Positions 1 through 10,501 of a stretch of DNA of 64,000 nucleotides are shown in pieces. The translations under genes were made by a program, and so were the position numbers. The stretch comes from Trypanosoma brucei gambiense DAL972. Its lineage: Eukaryota; Euglenozoa; Kinetoplastea; Trypanosomatida; Trypanosomatidae. The stretch is from the NCBI RefSeq assembly GCF_000210295.1, contig NC_026744.1, positions 2,666,001 to 2,730,000 on the forward strand. The letters are read 5' to 3'. Within the stretch, counting starts at the first letter, position 1; every line of letters begins with the position of its first letter. A model generated the notes under the pieces. It was not told the DNA's origin. It was given only the letters and a program-made list of their open reading frames with translations, and ran no database searches.

Positions 1-1358
1 AGCAACAGACGGCCAAGGCCAAGGAGCAGAAGGATCACTACGGAAAATATCAGAGTGAGGTCGGGAATATACGGTACAGCGACTACCTCAAGTCCGGCAT
101 ACCTGAGCTGTGGAGAGGCATGAAGTACTCAGATGAACTCGGAGAAGTGACATTGGAGCCCACCGCTGTTGCGCGGGAAAGTCTCCAACCGGTGATTGAT
201 TCGCTTAAAAGGGTGCCGGAGGGGTTTGTGGTTAATTCCAAACTCAAGGCGGTGCTCGAGCAGCGAGTCCAGTCTCTGGAGAAGGGTGAAAAGATTGATT
301 GGGGCGCTGCTGAAGCGCTTGCCTTTGGTTCACTATTACTGGAGGGCACTCATGTACGGGTGATGGGTCAGGACGTGGAGCGCGGCACATTTTCGCACAG
401 ACACGCAGTTTTACATGACCAGAACAAAGTTGACACGTACACGCCGCTCGCCCATATAAGGAAGGACCAGGCACCGTTCATAATCACTAACAGCCCTCTC
501 AATGAGTATGGGGTACTGGGTTATGCCAGCGGTTACGCCATTTACGACCCCAATGCGCTTGTTTTGTGGGAAGCACAATTCGGTGACTTTGCTAACGGAG
601 CCGCCATTATTTTTGATCAATTCCTTTCCAGTGGAGAAACCAAATGGAATCAGCAGCAGGCGGTCGTCGTTTCTCTTCCCCATGGATTCGATGGGCGCGG
701 AGCGGAACACAGCAGCGGCCGCATTGAGAGGTTCTTGCAAGCCGTCGCAGAAGACGTGGACACTCCGGCGTACTCCCCTGAGGAGCGCGCCCACCGTGTA
801 AATATGGAGGTTGTGTTCCCCAGCACACCGGCGCAGTACTTCCACTTGTTGCGCCGGCACGTCCGTCGCAATTTCCGCAAGCCGCTTATGTTATTCTTTT
901 CGAAACAGTTCTTGCGCACACCGAACGAGTCATCCATGGAACAAATAACCAGTGGCGGTTTCCAACCTGTTATCGGTGACCCATCCGTTCCACCCGAGAA
1001 GGCGCGTCGCCTCGTGATGTGCACTGGGCAAATATACCACATCCTCAATAGGTACCGTGAATCCAACAACTGTGGACGGGACGTGGCGCTTGTGCGGATC
1101 GAGGAGCTCTCACCATTCCCAGTTGCTGAGGTGCAGAAGTTGTTGGCGGATTACAGTGGTGTCGAGCTGATGTGGGCACAGGAGGAGCCACGCAATCAAG
1201 GCGCCTTTTATCACGTTGAATCGCGTGTGGAGTACTACACGGGAGGAGCCCGAGAGCTGCGATATGCTGGGCGTGCGATCAGTGCTGCCCCTTCTACGGC
1301 CTACAAGAGCACTCACGACGCCGAGGAGAGGTACATTTGCGAATGCGTATTTTCATAA
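1..1358 (+). CDS. 2-oxoglutarate dehydrogenase E1 component, 3' part (partial at left edge)
   Basis: The reading frame is open from the left edge (frame beginning at base 3), so this is the C-terminal ~450 residues of a larger gene and not a start at the internal ATG at 120. It matches the C-terminal half of the E1 subunit (oxoglutarate decarboxylase) of the mitochondrial 2-oxoglutarate dehydrogenase complex. E1 uses thiamine diphosphate to decarboxylate 2-oxoglutarate and passes the succinyl group to E2 lipoate in the TCA cycle. Family signatures seen in order are FSHRHAVLHDQ, PLNEYGVLGYASGYA, LPHGFDGRGAEHSS, the NMEVVFPSTPAQYFHLLRR block, KPLMLFFSK, EELSPFP and WAQEEPRNQGAF near the C-terminus. 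The thiamine-binding half and the mitochondrial targeting signal lie outside the window. The paralogous family member would be DHTKD1-type E1; I favour OGDH but did not separate the two by alignment. A 2.5-kb gene-free stretch follows. Confidence 0.9.
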   Translation, partial: QQTAKAKEQKDHYGKYQSEVGNIRYSDYLKSGIPELWRGMKYSDELGEVTLEPTAVARESLQPVIDSLKRVPEGFVVNSKLKAVLEQRVQSLEKGEKIDWGAAEALAFGSLLLEGTHVRVMGQDVERGTFSHRHAVLHDQNKVDTYTPLAHIRKDQAPFIITNSPLNEYGVLGYASGYAIYDPNALVLWEAQFGDFANGAAIIFDQFLSSGETKWNQQQAVVVSLPHGFDGRGAEHSSGRIERFLQAVAEDVDTPAYSPEERAHRVNMEVVFPSTPAQYFHLLRRHVRRNFRKPLMLFFSKQFLRTPNESSMEQITSGGFQPVIGDPSVPPEKARRLVMCTGQIYHILNRYRESNNCGRDVALVRIEELSPFPVAEVQKLLADYSGVELMWAQEEPRNQGAFYHVESRVEYYTGGARELRYAGRAISAAPSTAYKSTHDAEERYICECVFS

Positions 1359-3912
1359 ACTCCGAACGGCTGATGCGAATGCGCCGTGGAAAAGAAAATG
1401 GGCAGATGACTATGGGCGGAGCAAGATGAAAGACTAAGTAAAGTGAATGTCGGTTGATGAGAGGGGAATGGTTGCGAGCACAGTATACAGAAAAGGAGAC
1501 AATAGGGAGAAAATGACAGCTTCGAGGTGGCAAATTACGAGGTTGAAGACACGTGGCGAGGAGAGGTGTATTAACATTTCGGCTGAGTGGGGGTTTCAGT
1601 TAAAGTGGCGCGTTACTGCGACGGGTTCCCTTGTGCTTGTTGTAGACGTCTAAGATAGATGAATTGATACAAGGAGAATTTCTATTCATAAAACTGTCGT
1701 GTGTGCACGCGAACGAATGGAAGCAACTGCGTAATCCAAGCACAAGCACAGATGCACCTAAAAACACGACATCATTAGCCGAGTGAAAAAGTTGCACAAA
1801 CCCCTGTGGGTATGTAAAAGAGCGCTTGTAAATGAAAAAAAAATGAGCGAGGTAAAACCCGTAGGTAAATAAGAGTATACAAAGGACATAATATCGTTTT
1901 TTTCCCTTTTGGAGCGCAGTAGCGTGACAAATATAGCTGAGGAGAGTAGCTGATGCTCGTGCTGCATTATACCACATGCAGTACTTTCACACTCCTCTTC
2001 CTCTTCTTATTTTCATCCTCCTTTATTTTTCTTCCCGTCAATGTGTGAGGATGGCTAACTTTTTTCTTTTTTCGTTACGTAAAATTTTCTTTCTTTGGTC
2101 CGTGGGGTTTCCCCCCTTTTATGCTTTTATTTGTTGTTCACATGTTAGCGTTCGATCGGAGCGGCGATTGATAATGAGAGGGAGGGGGATGATGTGGGTC
2201 TACCAGTTTGGTAGCCGGTTGCCGTTGATTTCGTTTTTGTTTTTGTTTTTTTTTATTTTTATTTTTTACGTTTTGGTATGAACATATGCCGCTCCACCTC
2301 ACTTCCTTTCCAATTGAGCACCTGGTGGGAAGCCGAAAAAATAGGGATGGTTTGAGTAAAAGAAAGGGAATGAGGCGGAGAGGCATGTGATCTTCATAGG
2401 TGGGTGAACGTGGGGAGTAACTCCTTTTTTTTTTTCCTAAAAAAAGGCACCAAGTACAACAAAGCGAACATAACGCACTTCAACTATAATGAACGAACGC
2501 TTCGAGTTTCTTTTTGTTTTTCTCTCTTATTTGTAAAAGCGATGTGTGCATATACGTGGTTAAGGAATTGACCTAGTGAAGCAGTGTTGAAAGGATTTAA
2601 TCCCTAAGAAAAAGGGGGAATAGGTGATGGAGGGAAAAGTCACAAAAAGGAAATTAAAGCAAAAGAGCTGGAGGGGGGGGGTAAAACAATGTTAGGTGTA
2701 CCTGTGGGAGAAAATTATTGCGAAAGAAGTGAATGCACGCAATGAGTTTGTTTTCCCCCTTTTCTATTCTTTATTACTTTTTTTCAAGAGTGTAACGTAC
2801 GCCGTGGTTGGGGTTAAAATGTCGCCACACGCCACTTCGGCGCTTGTGTGCTCTGCCACACTGTGAGTGTACTGATGTTGGGTGCTCGCCCCTGCAGAGC
2901 TTGTGTGACTACTCCCAAATATATTATGGATAAGTGATTATTTTTCATTTGCGTTTTTATTTTTCCATCCGTTTCTCCTCTTGGTAGTTTTTTTTTTTTT
3001 GCGCAAGCTGAAAGGTCACGCATTGATATGTGTGCCCAAGGATATCGAACCTAGGTGAATTAGGTGTGTTTGAAGTTGAATAGGCGTAGAAGGATATCGC
3101 ACTTGTTGTGGTTCCGTCACCGTTTTTTTTTTATTTCTCCCTCCACGCCTTACGGGGGTGGGGGAAAGGTATCCGCTTAGTTGAATGCGGTGGCAGCTAC
3201 AAGCACTCGGCTGTACTGCAGCCTCCGACTTTACACAAAAGTGAGTTGATGTGTTATACCCTCATTTTTTGTCTTTCTTTTTTTTTTTAGCGTGTAACCA
3301 ACTGGTTGATCATTTGTTTCTCTTTAGGTTTGCCCCCGATGACGGGGGGAGGGGGGGAGGAACATCAAAATATGTATCCGGCGAGTTGTTACCTAATCAA
3401 GAAAAGAAGAGGAGCAGCGAGACGCATTGTCTGTGTGCACACGTGTGTAAATATGGTTGTTTGATGAAGGGATAAAACACAATGCTCGCGAAGTGACTTT
3501 GCAAACCAGTTTATTTACTAGTACTATTGCCATGTCAGTAGCTGTTTCTGTGCTGTTTTGTCAAAAGTTGGGTGGAGGGAAGAGGAAGAGGGAAAGTGTG
3601 TGTTGCAGTGGCTACGCCCCCGTTTCTATTTAACTATCCCTTTTATTTTTCTGTGGTTTCTGCCACTATTTTGCATACTTCAAAAAAAATAAATAAATAA
3701 TAAAAACAAGAAAAAAACTCATCGTCACGCTGCCATTCTTATTACTCCATTTTGTAGGGTGCCTTGTTTAATAGTAGGTGGGGCCTTGAAGTGTTGGTGT
3801 AGTGTCGCTCGACTATTGAAACGTGTGTGGCTCCAGTCCTGAATGCTGACTTGCATACGGGACAGGAAATAGCAAGGGGCCCCCTCTAAAACGGCGACAA
3901 CAGCAACGAAAT
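1359..3912. other. Long gene-free spacer after OGDH E1
   Basis: No convincing coding region is seen in 2.55 kb on either strand. It holds pyrimidine tracts at about 1981-2040, 2225-2275, 3275-3290 and 3618-3665, each a possible trans-splice or polyadenylation guide, with homopolymer runs around 2430 and 2676. Short frames here are hydrophobic translations of pyrimidine tracts. A likely acceptor for the downstream gene is the AG at 3709-3710. That would leave a leader holding a 9-codon upstream ORF at 3843-3872. The spacer may include a long 3' UTR or an unrecognised non-coding transcript. Confidence 0.55.
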
Positions 3913-4836
3913 ATGTCACTACCAAGAAGAATGTGCATGTTTGCTACCTGTCAAAGCAACAGGAAGAGTTGCAGTATGCGCCAAAGCTCAGTGACTTCTG
4001 AGGGCTACCGGTATTCTTCTACATTTGCTGCGGGTCGGTTGTTTGATGCCGTGTACGTCATTAACCTTGACCGACGTCCAGACCGCTGGGAGTTTGCGAC
4101 GCAGCAGTTGAGCCGCGCAGGTTTCCTTCATGAGGAATACGTTCGGTTTCCGGCAGTAGATGGCAGGAATGTTGATCTCCAGAAGGCACACGCATGCGGT
4201 TTGATTTCGCGGCTCGGGTTACTTCGTCTGCAGGAACCTGAGCATCGCCGTATTTGGGGGATGGACTTGAATCCCGGGGCTGTGGGATGCGCGTTAAGCC
4301 ACGCATTGTTGTGGGCGCAGATCGCTGCGAGTCGTCATCGATCTGTTCTTGTTGTGGAAGACGATTCTTTGTTCCCGCAAGACTTTCATCACAAATACGA
4401 GGCTCGTGCAAAGCAAGTTCCAAGCGACTGGGAGCTGCTATATGTTAGCGGTCTTGACACGGCGGGGCAGGCTCCGCAGTTGCGAGTGGCTGAGGGGGTG
4501 TGTCGAGTGCCACAAATGCATCGTACAACAAATTGTTACGTGGTTTCGCACAGGGGTGCCCGCCTCTTGTTGGATGCTTGCTTCCCTGTAACTTACCAAT
4601 TGGATACAATGATGACGCTGAGGACTGCGGGTGACGGTGCTGGTGGTGTACCTTACGTAACGGTGCCCAACTGTTATACACTGCAGCCTCCGCTGGTGGT
4701 GCAAGCGACCCGAATGGGTTCAGATATTCAAAGTGTGAGCGGTGGCGTATGTGATAGGGATGAGGTGGAAGAGGAAAGGGCAAGGTGTAGGGCCGCAGGG
4801 TGGGAAGTTCAGGAGACTGGAACCCTTGTACCGTAG
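3913..4836 (+). CDS. GT25-like glycosyltransferase
   Basis: A 307-residue protein resembling glycosyltransferase family 25 (LPS biosynthesis/collagen galactosyltransferase-type). The N-terminal strand YVINLDRRPDRW lies at about 48-59, the typical opening of the fold. VGCALSHALLWAQ at about 124-136 corresponds to the conserved G-C-x-x-S-H segment. VLVVEDDSLF at about 145-154 contains the acidic EDD cluster (149-151) that occupies the nucleotide-sugar/metal site in this family. The ~45 residues before the domain have several cysteines and no clear signal anchor, so localisation is uncertain. Kinetoplastids build unusual glycoconjugates, but the donor and acceptor here cannot be read from sequence. 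The start is the first ATG after in-frame stops. The gene stands alone between two long spacers. Confidence 0.78.
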   Translation: MSLPRRMCMFATCQSNRKSCSMRQSSVTSEGYRYSSTFAAGRLFDAVYVINLDRRPDRWEFATQQLSRAGFLHEEYVRFPAVDGRNVDLQKAHACGLISRLGLLRLQEPEHRRIWGMDLNPGAVGCALSHALLWAQIAASRHRSVLVVEDDSLFPQDFHHKYEARAKQVPSDWELLYVSGLDTAGQAPQLRVAEGVCRVPQMHRTTNCYVVSHRGARLLLDACFPVTYQLDTMMTLRTAGDGAGGVPYVTVPNCYTLQPPLVVQATRMGSDIQSVSGGVCDRDEVEEERARCRAAGWEVQETGTLVP

Positions 4837-5263
4837 TGGGTAACCCTGTAGGCATGCAGATATGCTTGATATAACCGTGCTCTATCCACGTAAACTGATC
4901 TAAATGAAATGTTAAGTGTACACTTTACAACGTACCTTTTCCATTGTTTATGTGTTGATTGCTTGCAGCATCGTGTGTAGGCGGAAACTATTGGGATACT
5001 GTTTCTGTAGCTGGTTTATTTTTGGTCACCAAAGTGGTGTTAAACTTGCGCTGTTCTCATACCATCCTCTCTGTTTATCGTCGGTTTTATATCCTTGTTG
5101 TGTCGGAATGTGCGGCACAGGGCTGTTGCCGACGGTCAAGCGTTTGTTGATTACTTTCTAGTAGGTACACACGTGTTTCCGGTCAAAACAACGCGTCCGT
5201 CGACGGCAACCGGTTTGCTTTCTGTTTCGCTCTGATCCTTTTTTTTTAACTGCTTCCAGGTGG
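4837..5263. other. Spacer with pyrimidine tract before VPS24
   Basis: No gene is seen. A strong pyrimidine tract spans about 5214-5257 and ends in CCAG (AG at 5258-5259), only four bases before the VPS24 ATG. Either the leader is extremely short or the acceptor is further upstream, near CTAG at about 5160. Confidence 0.5.
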
Positions 5264-5923
5264 ATGTTTTCCGGGTGGTTCAAAAGGGTGCCCCCCGAGG
5301 AAAAGGCCAAAGAGTGGCGGCGACAGTTGAACTCAGAAATGCGGAAGCTCGATCTTCAAATTAGAAAAATTCAACGAGAGGAAATGAAGGTGAAACAAAC
5401 CGCCAGGCAGGCTGCAAAGAAAGGTGACACTGTGGTTCTGCGGATGTTGGCGAAGGAGATTATTCATTCTCGCAAAGCCGTGAGGCGCCTCCATACCGCA
5501 CGCACTCAAATGAACTCCATTTCTATGCAGCTGCAGCAACAGGTGTCGCAGATTAAGCTTGCTGGGCGCATCGAGGCAAGCGCTGTTGTTATGACACAGA
5601 TGAATCAATTGATGCACATACGCGAGGTGCGCGAGTCGATACAGTCACTAGGAAGAGAGATGACCAAAGCCGGGTTGATTGAAGAAATGATGAACGACAC
5701 GATTGACGATGTATTGGACGGGGACATCAGTGATACGGAACTGGAGGATGAAGTTGAGAAGGTTGTGGTGGAGGTTACGCAGGGGAAAATGGAGGGCACA
5801 GTGGTTGGTACATCGAGGCTCCCAGAAGTGCAACAGGAGCAAGAAGCGGAGAACGAAGGGGAGTTGGAGAGTGATGACGAGTTAGTGGCAAGGTTGAATA
5901 TGCTTCGTGGGACTGTTAGTTGA
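5264..5923 (+). CDS. VPS24: ESCRT-III subunit VPS24/CHMP3
   Basis: A 219-residue Snf7-superfamily protein. The start (MFSGWFKRVPPEEKAKEW) is close to that of VPS24/CHMP3, followed by the basic helix with LDLQIRKIQREE and the four-helix core up to about residue 140. The acidic C-terminal part ends in DDELVARLNMLR at 204-215, which fits the MIM1 consensus (D/E-x-x-L-x-x-R-L-x-x-L-K/R) that binds MIT domains such as that of the Vps4 ATPase. VPS24 caps and remodels ESCRT-III filaments during multivesicular body formation and other membrane scission events. Length is usual for the family. The alternative is a CHMP2-type paralogue, but the N-terminus favours VPS24. Confidence 0.88.
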   Translation: MFSGWFKRVPPEEKAKEWRRQLNSEMRKLDLQIRKIQREEMKVKQTARQAAKKGDTVVLRMLAKEIIHSRKAVRRLHTARTQMNSISMQLQQQVSQIKLAGRIEASAVVMTQMNQLMHIREVRESIQSLGREMTKAGLIEEMMNDTIDDVLDGDISDTELEDEVEKVVVEVTQGKMEGTVVGTSRLPEVQQEQEAENEGELESDDELVARLNMLRGTVS

Positions 5924-6965
5924 CTATTTCACTTTCTCTACCTCCTCAGGTGTGGAAGGATTGCCGGGTGTGACTGCGTCTGTGTCCGTGTGCAGAGAGG
6001 AGGGACTGTCGGTGGGGATACGATTATATTGTAGTCTGTGATTTCCCACCCTTTTTCTTTTTATTGAGTGCTTTTGCCTTTTTGCCTCTTAATAATCTTA
6101 GCGCTTCGCAACATGCGCCTCCCGTACATCCCTTGCTGATGGCGCGGCGGAAGTGTGAAGCATCTCGAAGAAGTTTTACGACGCGTCAACAGCAACGAGT
6201 CGACTAGAGGAAGTATGTGGAGATTTCGCTGCGGCACTTGGTTACACAAACGAGCGTAGGGAAGTGTTTTTACCGCCTTTTTCGTGCCCTCTTCATTTAT
6301 GATTTTCTTGCATACCTTCTCCACTTTCATTGGTGAATACTATTGCAAAGACGATGGGGGGGGGTTTCATATAACGGCTTATCGCCTGCATCGCCAACCC
6401 AACACACGAAGTGGTCAGTTCAGGGCCAGTCTGATGGGTGCCGTTGCTCTTAGGCATTTCTTACGGTGTTGTGTGGAGTTGCTTTCCACACGGGTATGTG
6501 TGGGAACAACCTCTGTTGGCTCATGATGCCGTGTGTTCTGGCTGCCGCTGGGAACAGAGCTGAGCGGCAGTGTGCAATAAGGGCCGCGGCAACTACTACA
6601 AAATTCGTCTCTTTTTCCTTTTCCTCCCTCTTTTCTCTCTTTCCACTTCCCCACCACTGGTGGAGGTGACGGTTCGCTCAGCGGTACATGCATATGTATG
6701 TGTGTCGGCGCATGTATGCATCTGTTTGTGAACGTTTTGCGAGTTTTCTAGTTTCTCTCTTTTTTTCGCTACGTTTTGGACGTTTCTTTTCTTTCCCCCC
6801 TCAATTTTGTGTGCGGCTCGCCTCAACGACTGAAAAGCGGAGTACTAGTTGCTGCCTTACGCTCCATTCCTATTATCAGTTCCTTTACCTCGTGGACTGG
6901 TTTACACTCCAGTTCCCCACCGCCACCTCCGCATCGTGGACGAAGTTTTATTTTAACCACTAGTT
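5924..6965. other. Spacer between VPS24 and VPS26
   Basis: No gene is seen in about 1 kb. Pyrimidine tracts lie at about 6607-6650, 6746-6765 and 6784-6800. The AG at 6911-6912 is the best acceptor for VPS26, because the 53 bases from there to its start contain no ATG. Short frames such as 6688-6963 are read through the tracts and are not credible genes. Confidence 0.55.
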
Positions 6966-8039
6966 ATGTTGGAGCGGGAGCGGCCCCAAGAAAAGGAGCG
7001 GGGCGCTGGGCTTTTCAGCCGCTTCTTCCGCAAGATGGATGGCTGTGATGTGAAGATAATTCTGGACGGAAAAAGCGAATCTGATGTGGTGCGGGTTCAC
7101 GACCCTCGCGACAACACAAGTGAGCGGCTCTACCGCTATTCTTGCGAAGAGCCAGTTAACGGCCGCGTAATGTTGAATCCCAAGGGCTCCTACCGCCACA
7201 ACGGTGTCGATGTGATGCTTTTGGCCTACGCCGTGCTCCCTCAAGCAAGCGACCACAAAGTTGAATTTATCACACAAGTGAAGCGGTTTGAACCCGACAC
7301 ACTGCAGGGTGCCACTCCTTTGGAGTTCTCATTCACTGTGCTCAAGGAGCACGAGTCTTACCGGGGTATAAATGCACGGGTGATGTACGTTCTCCGTGTG
7401 GTCGTCCATCGCCCGCTGAAGAATGTCACGGAACAAATGGAGTTTTGGGTGACTCGCGTGGACACCGTATTGAGCGATACTCAGCCGGACGCTCTACGGC
7501 ATAGGAGCTACTTCCGTGAGACCGTTTTTGGTCCGAATTCCACTACCATGGACGTGGGTGTCACTAACATGCTACACATTGAGTTTATGTACGATAAAAG
7601 GTTCTTTCATCTCCAGGAACGAGTTTTGGGGAAGGTGACCTTTAAAGTGACCCACATGGATATTCGCTACGGCGAAGTGGGTGTGGTAAGGAAGGAAACT
7701 GTCGTTCCCCCACTCAGTGAATCGGAGGCGGTGAACATGGAGACATTGCAAAAGTTTGAGATAATGGATGGCACGCCTATTGTGGGCGAGGTAGTTCCCA
7801 TACGGTTGTATCTGAATTGCATTCCCAACCTTACGCCAACTTACAAAAATGTGCAAGATTGCGTTAATGTACAGTACTTCCTAAATCTTGTGCTGATAAC
7901 TGCTGACGGCAAACGGTTCTTCAAGCAACAGGAAATTGAATTGTACCGTAGACGTGGTCAGGAGGCATTGACATGGACGGCGTGGAGGCAAGATGATCCG
8001 GGTAAAGGGGACGGAGAGGCGGGTGAAACATCTCATTAA
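6966..8039 (+). CDS. VPS26: Retromer subunit VPS26
   Basis: A 357-residue protein matching VPS26, the arrestin-fold subunit of the retromer cargo-recognition core (VPS26-VPS29-VPS35) that recycles membrane proteins from endosomes. After a short basic leader, VKIILDGKSES at about 29-39 is the VPS26 opening strand. NPKGSYRHNGVDV, LEFSFTVLKEHESYRGINARVMY and the second-domain segment with LHIEFMYDK and VLGKVTF follow in order. The C-terminal part contains VGEVVPIRLYLN and FLNLVLITADGKRFFKQQEIELYR, also characteristic. Length is slightly above the yeast and human range because of short N- and C-terminal extensions. The start is the first ATG after a TAG at 6961-6963. Confidence 0.92.
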   Translation: MLERERPQEKERGAGLFSRFFRKMDGCDVKIILDGKSESDVVRVHDPRDNTSERLYRYSCEEPVNGRVMLNPKGSYRHNGVDVMLLAYAVLPQASDHKVEFITQVKRFEPDTLQGATPLEFSFTVLKEHESYRGINARVMYVLRVVVHRPLKNVTEQMEFWVTRVDTVLSDTQPDALRHRSYFRETVFGPNSTTMDVGVTNMLHIEFMYDKRFFHLQERVLGKVTFKVTHMDIRYGEVGVVRKETVVPPLSESEAVNMETLQKFEIMDGTPIVGEVVPIRLYLNCIPNLTPTYKNVQDCVNVQYFLNLVLITADGKRFFKQQEIELYRRRGQEALTWTAWRQDDPGKGDGEAGETSH

Positions 8040-9112
8040 ATAGGTTGGAGGGGCGTCGGTGTGTAACGAAGAACATAAGACAAGTGTGGTGAATTGTGGG
8101 TGCATAGAACCAAAGTGGAAGAGTGTGAGAGATACGCCACCGTGTGAGGCTCCTGTGCTCACTTTTTTTTCTTTTGTGGTGGCGCATGAATGGGTGTCTG
8201 TTCCTTGCAAGTGGTGCTGACACGCAGAGGAAGGGCCAGTTGTGAAGGAAAGCAGGGGAACTGAGGGAAGTGGGGTGAGTTGAGCCAAAATCGCAAACAG
8301 TTGCTTTTTGTGTGGGCCATGAACAGTATCCGGAGGGCTTCGGGCCGGTTTGTGTGAAGTCGCTACTGTTCCAGAGGTGTATCGAACTTTGAAGCATTCC
8401 GCTCGGACCTTTCCTCCTTTTTTGTTCGGTTCCTTTACCTTTACCTTTTCTAAACCTTTTCCTTACCTGCAGCTTAATTGTCATTTATTGCTTGTTTGAC
8501 GTACGCTCGTTCTTTTGAAAGAGACAGTGCTTCTTCAGTGAAGAGACCGACACTTTTTTATCTTTGCTATTGGTATGCTTTCTTTTTTTTTTTTGCCGCA
8601 GCCTTCATGTCCCTTCATCATGGAGCTGGCGGTTGGGCTGGGGTGAAGGAGGCCAACAACGGTGGTGTGTGGTTGGTGATCGTTTAGCAGCCCGCTTATG
8701 CGTGTGTCTTTGTGTATTCATGAGAAAGGTGATCTCAAGTGATTATTTCCCCCTTTTGCGTGTGTCCGTCTGGGGTTTCTTCTGGCTCTATGTCCACGCG
8801 GTGCCCTGATGCCCATGAGTGCATTTACCCCTTCGTGCTTTCACTCCTCACATGCATACGCCAACGTGTGTTGTCATTGTTATTTGTTTTATCGCGTCGT
8901 GTGGGATCCGGGGTGCCGTTAGTGACACAGAGATAGAGAGGGGGGGGGGGGAGGCCGCTGCAGAGCTTCACATAAGTGCAGCGACAAAATATTAAAGATT
9001 ACACAGCCCCTAAAACTTTGTTTGTGGTAATTCAGGTGACGAGTAACCACCGATTGCCAAGTTAAACGACTCTAATTTGTTAAAATAATAATAAAAGAAC
9101 AAAGGAATAAAC
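8040..9112. other. Spacer between VPS26 and SDR gene
   Basis: No gene is seen. A long pyrimidine tract at about 8399-8470 ends in CTGCAG (AG 8471-8472), and a T-rich run follows at 8579-8597. A run of about 12 G lies at about 8940-8951. Frames at 8478-8936 have no family resemblance. Confidence 0.5.
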
Positions 9113-10054
9113 ATGCAACTCTTATCGTGGTCTAGCGCTGCCAAAGCACTTTTTGGTTTAACGGTTGCCAGATTGCTGCTTGCCTTCCTGTATCGGCGGC
9201 TTTACCGCCACTTATACTACCACCCACTCGTCCCTGGCAGTGTGGCACTGATTACTGGTGGAGGGTCTGGAATGGGGTTGGAATTTGCTCGGTACTTCGC
9301 CCGTGCTGGATGCCACGTCGTACTGGTGGGGCGAGATGCCGATGCACTTCGATCGGCGTTAGCGTCATGCGTGGAATTGGGTTCGCCAAGCGCAGAAATG
9401 GTAGTTGCTGACTTGAACACGATAGAGGGAACAAATTTAGTTTGCTTTGGGCTGAGAGATATTATAGAGCAGAAAAGGCTCCATGGACAGTTCAGGTATC
9501 TTGTGCTCAACGCTGGACTCGGTGCGATTCTTCCCTTTTCCAGCGGCGTACACTTCTACGAGACGTGCGAGTCCGTAATGCAGATTAATTACTTCGCTAA
9601 CGTGCGGCTACTGCAGGGACTTCTCTCATTGTTGGAGGAAACGCATTCGGCGGCCAACCCCTCGCGTGTTATTGTTGTGTCATCACTGGCAGGCGTTTTA
9701 CCCTCGGTCCTGCGTAGTGCTTACACTGCTTCCAAACACGCCATACAAGGCTTTGCGAACGCGTTGCGTGGGGAGACGGAAGTGGCAATAACTCTCTTTT
9801 GTCCCGGGTACGTCGACACCGATTTCCACAGCAAGGCAACACTCATCAAAGGTGATGGTGCACCCGTGACATCTCATCGTCGTGGCATGGCTCCGGATGT
9901 AGCTGTTGGGAAGTGTATGGAAGGCGTGTTGAGCGGTCGATCAGAGGTGCTAACTCCCTTCGTAGGCAAGTTGGGGTACATCCTGCGTCCCTTATTTACC
10001 CGTTTGGTAGATTCTAGGGCAAAAAAGATGAGTCATCGCTCTCTCCAGAAATGA
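9113..10054 (+). CDS. Short-chain dehydrogenase/reductase, membrane-anchored
   Basis: A 313-residue classical SDR. The nucleotide-binding TGGGSGMG lies at 48-55, NAG at 133-135, the catalytic serine at the end of VIVVSSLAG (about 186-194) and YTASK with Tyr204 and Lys208. A hydrophobic N-terminal segment (about 8-27), followed by a basic stretch, suggests anchoring in the ER or mitochondrial outer membrane. The layout resembles 3-ketodihydrosphingosine reductase and 17-beta-hydroxysteroid/very-long-chain 3-ketoacyl reductases, but substrate specificity cannot be read here. The C-terminus ends KKMSHRSLQK with no obvious peroxisomal signal. NADP(H) is likely because of the VGRD segment after strand two (inference). 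Confidence 0.85.
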   Translation: MQLLSWSSAAKALFGLTVARLLLAFLYRRLYRHLYYHPLVPGSVALITGGGSGMGLEFARYFARAGCHVVLVGRDADALRSALASCVELGSPSAEMVVADLNTIEGTNLVCFGLRDIIEQKRLHGQFRYLVLNAGLGAILPFSSGVHFYETCESVMQINYFANVRLLQGLLSLLEETHSAANPSRVIVVSSLAGVLPSVLRSAYTASKHAIQGFANALRGETEVAITLFCPGYVDTDFHSKATLIKGDGAPVTSHRRGMAPDVAVGKCMEGVLSGRSEVLTPFVGKLGYILRPLFTRLVDSRAKKMSHRSLQK

Positions 10055-10228
10055 AAGTACCCGGCACCACGACAGAGGGGGGTTAAGTAGGGGGTTTTCA
10101 CTTCTTTCGGTTTACTTTATCTTATAACTTTTGCCTTGCGGTGGGGATTTGATGCGTGTGGTGCGCATCAGTCAACACTCCTGCGCAACCCCTTCTTATA
10201 ACTACCATTTTTCTGTCTCCAGTTTACT

Positions 10229-10275
10229 TAGTCACCTATTCTCTCTTCTCTTTTTCTTTTTTTCCTTCTACGAAG
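10229..10275 (+). promoter_or_regulatory. Putative trans-splice acceptor for RPL29 copy 1
   Basis: A nearly pure pyrimidine tract (about 10229-10270) is followed by AG at 10274-10275, ten bases before the RPL29 ATG. This is the standard kinetoplastid arrangement for spliced-leader addition. It is inferred from composition only. Confidence 0.6.
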
Positions 10276-10285
10276 GGGCCAAACC

Positions 10286-10501
10286 ATGGCGAAGTCGAAG
10301 AACCACACCAATCACAACCAGTCGCGGAAGAACCACCGCAATGGGATTAAACCCCCGCTGCCGTTGTACATGTACAACTCGAAGCGCGGTGGGTGGCTGC
10401 CGGCCCTCGTTAACACCCGACGTGTGAGGAAGAACAATCAGAAGGCTGCGCTGAAGGCGCGCCGTGAGCGACTCGCCGCCCATCAAGCCGCACAGAAGTA
10501 A
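10286..10501 (+). CDS. RPL29: 60S ribosomal protein L29 (eL29), copy 1
   Basis: A 71-residue very basic protein starting MAKSKNHTNHNQSRKNHRNGI, the conserved opening of eL29, followed by a kinetoplastid-type lysine/arginine-rich tail. It is a component of the cytosolic large ribosomal subunit near the peptidyl-transferase side. The same protein is encoded again 617 bases downstream. The two copies differ by one silent base in the last lysine codon (AAG at 10496-10498 here, AAA in copy 2). Tandem copies of ribosomal protein genes are common in trypanosomes and raise mRNA dosage where transcription is not individually controlled. Confidence 0.95.
   Translation: MAKSKNHTNHNQSRKNHRNGIKPPLPLYMYNSKRGGWLPALVNTRRVRKNNQKAALKARRERLAAHQAAQK

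Noticed and set aside
1976..2281. 101-residue + frame starting at ATG
   Set aside because: Translation of pyrimidine tracts: very hydrophobic, Phe/Leu-rich with no family resemblance.
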